From positions 141,081-205,080 of the forward strand of contig CAJNYU010000501.1 in the NCBI GenBank assembly GCA_905331475.1: a DNA stretch of 64,000 nt. The letters run 5' to 3'. A program made the translations under genes and the position numbers. The notes under the pieces were generated by a model. That model did not search any database. It had not been told where the DNA came from and saw only the letters and a program-made list of their open reading frames with translations. Source of the DNA: Rotaria socialis (Eukaryota; Rotifera; Eurotatoria; Philodinida; Philodinidae). Numbering within the stretch: the stretch's first letter is position 1; the number at the start of each line of letters is the position of its first letter. Below are positions 62,193 through 64,000 of the stretch, piece by piece.

Positions 62193-64000
62193 TTATTATA
62201 GTTACTTCGAAATCGGCATCAATTGATCTCATTCGACATAAAACTTTATTGTATTGGTTCATTTCATTGTGTCTGATAGCTTGTAAAACACTTTGATATG
62301 ATTGAATTTCTTCTAAAGTTTTAAATTTAATTTCACGATTTAAGAAATCTAATTTTGTTTTTATCCATTTAAGAAGATCAGAAGCTAAACATGTATATTC
62401 ATAGGATAGTTCACTTTCAAGATTGACCTAAAAATTATATGTATATGGAAGTAAACTATATTAAAATATCTATTCAATTATATATATATATATATAACAA
62501 ACTCGATCGTGTTCTTCTTGAAATGGATGAATAGGTAGACTTGAACAAACTTTGTATAGATGTGCGATATATAATAAAATACTTTTTTCATCAGGCTCAT
62601 CAGTGTCAACATCTGAAAGAAAAGAAAATTTTCTATTTTGCAATCTGTTTTCTTTGATTTAATGTTTTATTTACCTTCGGGATCAATTAATTGCATGATA
62701 CTATAATGCTTTTGTGCAAAATCAAAAGCTCTAGCTAAATTATGTCGATTGGAATTACGATAGGCTTCTTGTATGTCGATTAATTGTGGACTTAAAAATA
62801 AAAGCAACTTTAAAAAGGAAAAGAAACAGAAACGTTAAAAAAAACTAACTTATGACGATGAAGTATAGCAAGAAATGCACGGCCATTACGCCATGAACGC
62901 GTAAAATCGTCAATATAGATTCCTGGATACCCTTGGCATTGTTGACGAGCCCATATTAATAACATGTTACGATAGGTTGATGGTATTTGATCAACTGATG
63001 ATCTTCGTTCAGTTTTAAAAGATACTTTTGTGGATTTCGCTTCAGTAGATGAAGTTGGTTCAGTGACTGGAGTGGGTGGTACTGTTTGTTTTGCATTGAT
63101 TGGAATGTTTTCTTCAGTCGGAGGTAGAGATATATCAGAAAACTAAAGATAAAATATTTTCAGTTAATGATTGGAATCATCTCTTCACAAGAGAAAATAT
63201 AAATAAAACCTAGGCATTACTCAAGCCGATCTATCGAATTCAAAGGTGAGCAGTTCTTTCTAATCTAATGCATTATTTTTCATGAATGGCAGTTTTATGC
63301 AAAACATTTTTTAAACTGATTCTTGAATAGAACTAATCAATGTTGTTTTTTCAATTAAAATCAAAACATGAAGTTTCGTCTCAGTGGAGCCTTTCTACTG
63401 GTAGATTACACGCAAGAACAAACAATGTGAGAGTCTCAGAAAATATTTATTATTGGATTCAAGTCAATAGTATCTTTGTAATCATTCTGAAGCATTTTTT
63501 CCCATTGCGTAATTACTCATTCATACATTGTGATAGTATTTATATTTTGTAAATCTTCTATTCATAATATTATATCAAAAAATCTTCATTTAGTAGATAT
63601 AAATAAATGTCACAAATTATACATTCACTCTTGGCATAAACATTCAAAGAATAGTTAAGAATTCATTGAATATCGTTATCATAATTTGGCCAATAGTACG
63701 AGACTAGCTCTCTCATTTTCCAATACTATTGCTTCACTTATGAACGTCGCTTGATTAGTAACTCATAAATTCGCTTGTTCAACAGAATAGTATTAAAACA
63801 GTTGCTTTATTAGACTTACTTGAAAATGAAGAATTATACGCCAAATCAGACCTAATGTTAATTTAGGATTTCCATTTACTAATTCCTCGGGACGAATATT
63901 CACCAAACGAATCTATAAAAAAAAACAATATTTTTGGAAAAACAGTGTTTAAAAAACTAAAATTTGTCTTTATATATTTACATTATGATGTTGTTCGAGG
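34750..64000 (-). CDS. MACF1/DST-like: Spectraplakin (dystonin/MACF1/Shot family), 5' end outside the window
   Basis: A giant cytolinker that binds actin through paired CH domains and microtubules through GAS2 and tail motifs. The visible exons code for roughly 4,500 residues, from the last third of CH1 to the stop at 34750-34752. Order: CH1 end, CH2, plakin-type helical repeats, plectin repeats, Ser-rich linker, spectrin-like rod, GAS2, tail. The order CH-CH, plakin, plectin repeats, rod, GAS2 is diagnostic of spectraplakins with an included plectin-repeat block (as in Shot, dystonin-b, MACF1b). I checked most exon borders; the phases agree and no lesion was found. Introns are of two kinds, about 50-60 nt and 0.3-1.8 kb. 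Two alternative first exons, one splice-or-stop exon and three small cassette exons suggest many isoforms. EF hands are absent before GAS2. Many open frames on the opposite strand are shadows of its AT-rich, Gln/Asn/Leu-rich coding. Confidence 0.93.
35536..35713 (-). other. Spectraplakin: two phase-1 cassette microexons inside the GAS2 end
   Basis: Exon A (35713-35672, 42 nt) adds [14 protein letters not shown]; exon B (35568-35536, 33 nt) adds [11 protein letters not shown]. Both start and end in phase 1, with good AG and GT borders. Skipping both joins HDPCR to AKGRTNYEL, which is the standard uninterrupted GAS2 ending. Confidence 0.65.
36175..36479 (-). other. Spectraplakin: GAS2 microtubule-binding domain
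   Basis: Two exons (36479-36360, 36292-36175) give [18 protein letters not shown] joined to [20 protein letters not shown], then [19 protein letters not shown]. Its two metal-binding cysteines (CTC) and the [15 protein letters not shown] core are conserved. It directly follows the last spectrin repeat over a 61-nt intron, so no EF-hand pair is encoded between rod and GAS2. The conserved continuation AKGRTNYEL is on the exon starting at 35400. Confidence 0.9.
36541..43949 (-). other. Spectraplakin: spectrin-like rod of about 1,570 residues
   Basis: Eleven exons encode continuous heptad-rich helices with the recurring W-x-L and L-x-x-R/K spacing of spectrin repeats (for example [35 protein letters not shown]). 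The length fits about 14 repeats, shorter than the roughly 20-plus of fly Shot or vertebrate MACF1. A Thr run (about 39,680-39,715, a GTT repeat in DNA) breaks one repeat. The largest exon is about 42626-41398 (410 residues). Long introns lie at 41397-40290, about 39308-38757 and about 37257-36960. Confidence 0.85.
44248..44664 (-). other. Spectraplakin: Ser-rich linker with 114-bp tandem duplication
   Basis: This exon encodes 139 residues. A 38-residue unit occurs twice in a row, with [15 protein letters not shown] and [10 protein letters not shown] in both copies; the DNA period is 114 bp. Poly-Ser runs border the units. It ends TEQAIE, phase 0 with the first rod exon. Confidence 0.85.
46096..46112 (-). 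promoter_or_regulatory. Candidate recursive splice site (zero-length exon)
   Basis: Inside the 1.84-kb intron 46508-44665 the minus strand reads TTTACTCTTTCTAG directly followed by GTGAGT (AG at 46103-46102, GT from 46101). A strong acceptor abutting a strong donor is the form of a ratchet point in recursive splicing. Confidence 0.35.
46509..46546 (-). other. Spectraplakin: 38-nt microexon linking plectin repeats to rod
   Basis: After TTCTTTAG the exon reads AA then [12 protein letters not shown] and ends at AAG|GTAAGA. Its two leading bases complete a codon only if the previous exon ends in phase 1. This fits the donor C|GTAATT at 47264 (giving CAA) and keeps phase 0 into the rod exon at 44664. 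Confidence 0.65.
47107..47112 (-). terminator. Possible poly(A) signal for a short spectraplakin isoform
   Basis: AATAAA on the minus strand lies about 140 nt past the in-frame stop at 47253-47251. It would suit transcripts that end after the plectin repeats. Confidence 0.35.
47251..54943 (-). other. Spectraplakin: plectin-repeat array of about 1,740 residues
   Basis: Eight exons (54943-54334, 53796-53042, 52986-52564, 52501-51948, 51872-50875, 49666-49391, 49327-48965, 48515-47265) join in phase. The repeat unit shows the plectin pattern: a short strand pair, then A-I/V-x-x-G-L/I-I/L-D, then T-G-x-Y/F-x-x-P-x-T. Clear examples are [40 protein letters not shown] and [21 protein letters not shown] count more than twenty. 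A non-repeat insert at about 52,350-51,950 is rich in charged residues and His, and is followed by a Pro-rich stretch ([12 protein letters not shown]). The last exon ends in a Ser/Arg/Asp-rich tail. Plectin repeats in plakins usually bind intermediate filaments; their target in animals without cytoplasmic IF networks is unclear. Confidence 0.85.
49667..50874 (-). other. Long spectraplakin intron inside the plectin-repeat block (1.2 kb)
   Basis: No coding content seen. The flanking exons join ETG to SYRDLV in phase 1, restoring a standard plectin repeat. Confidence 0.7.
54944..56653 (-). other. Long spectraplakin intron (1.7 kb)
   Basis: It separates the plakin region from the plectin-repeat block; the split codon (G|GT) restores Gly. 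It contains a TA/TG microsatellite block and AT-rich DNA, and no other gene was seen. Confidence 0.7.
55477..55595. repeat. TA and TG microsatellite block
   Basis: Runs of TA (about 55,480-55,502 and 55,532-55,552) followed by TG/TCTG runs to about 55,595, within a long spectraplakin intron. Confidence 0.85.
58343..59092 (-). other. Spectraplakin: alternative first exon B, long and low-complexity
   Basis: From the ATG at 59092 ([20 protein letters not shown]) the frame stays open for 249 codons. An in-frame TAA lies five codons upstream, so this is a true N-terminus rather than an internal exon. The product is Ser-rich with a short Gln run and basic stretches. Its only plausible phase-matching donor is CGC|GTCATT close to the end (phase 0), which would join DFENDLLSQ at about 58275. 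If that donor is not used the frame ends REEEE and would be a short separate product. Isoforms starting here would lack CH domains. Confidence 0.5.
60142..60183 (-). other. Spectraplakin: alternative first exon A (14 codons)
   Basis: An ATG at 60183 opens [14 protein letters not shown] and runs to a GTGAGA donor at 60141. The phase-0 end fits the next exon ([10 protein letters not shown], about 60073). The upstream exon that ends SSKKQ also has phase 0, so this exon can replace the whole CH-containing 5' end and yield an isoform lacking the actin-binding domains. Confidence 0.55.
62503..64000 (-). other. Spectraplakin: end of CH1 and complete CH2 (actin-binding)
   Basis: Exons at 64000-63981 (cut by the edge) and 63912-63820 encode the CH1 end, with [20 protein letters not shown] and HFQ. 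Exon 63142 to about 62798 starts FSDISLPP, continues through a Ser/Thr/Pro-rich insert of about 60 residues and enters CH2 at [20 protein letters not shown], with [17 protein letters not shown]. Exons at about 62790-62676 and 62612-62503 finish CH2 ([30 protein letters not shown]). The linker between CH1 and CH2 is much longer than in vertebrate MACF1 and dystonin, where it is under 20 residues. An intron of about 680 nt (63143-63819) separates the two CH exons. Confidence 0.9.

Larger units (their letters stand above)
56654..62427 (-). other. Spectraplakin: plakin-type helical region
   Basis: About a dozen exons code for heptad-rich helices of spectrin-repeat type. They begin [20 protein letters not shown], directly after CH2 as in other plakins. 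Low-complexity inserts occur: a Pro/Ser/His-rich exon (about 61155-60990) ending SSKKQ and a polyGln exon (about 60073-59921). Exon 56843-56654 is acidic and Asn-rich ([16 protein letters not shown]) and links to the plectin repeats. I could not identify the SH3 fold found in plakin domains of other animals, which may be absent or too diverged to see. Confidence 0.75.

Overview
This is AT-rich animal DNA with many very short introns (about 45-65 nt) next to a few long ones. It carries decayed F-box/LRR and GPCR genes, three short hAT-type transposons, an intronless sugar-transferase gene of fungal/bacterial style and a spectraplakin gene. Together these suggest a bdelloid rotifer (Adineta/Rotaria type). 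That assignment is an inference from gene content; no marker gene was available to test it.

Left part (1-20 kb): mostly decayed or sparse. It holds a broken F-box/LRR-type gene (827-3175, +), a two-exon gene of unrecognised family with a frameshift (4578-7009, -), a small remnant with several stops (7274-7690, -), an intact six-exon Trm9-like tRNA methyltransferase gene (9002-10285, -), an intact three-exon claudin-like gene (13734-14572, -), a 351-bp hAT MITE with a perfect 8-bp target duplication (17860-18210), and a broken rhodopsin-like GPCR (18962-19770, +).

Middle part (21-34 kb): an intact ten-exon UAP1 gene (21714-24882, +) whose sixth intron holds a 741-bp hAT MITE. It ends 39 bp from the end of a nine-exon secreted CAP-domain gene (24922-26539, -). 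Next come a small Cys-rich secreted peptide gene that may have lost its start codon (28503-28763, -), an intronless DXD-motif glycosyltransferase of the SUR1/OCH1 type (31569-32483, +), and an 869-bp hAT MITE with GC-rich ends and two tandem 58-nt intron-like modules (33002-33870).

Right part (34.7-64 kb): the - strand of one giant spectraplakin gene (dystonin/MACF1/Shot family), cut at its 5' end by the window edge. In protein order it shows the end of CH1, CH2, a plakin-type helical region with two alternative first exons, about 1,740 residues of plectin repeats, a Ser-rich linker with a 38-residue duplication, a spectrin-like rod of about 1,570 residues, a GAS2 domain and a Ser/Thr-rich tail with EB1-binding-type motifs. 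No EF-hand pair precedes GAS2. Two phase-1 cassette microexons split the conserved end of GAS2. The last plectin-repeat exon can either stop or splice onward. All splice phases I checked agree, so I read the gene as intact.
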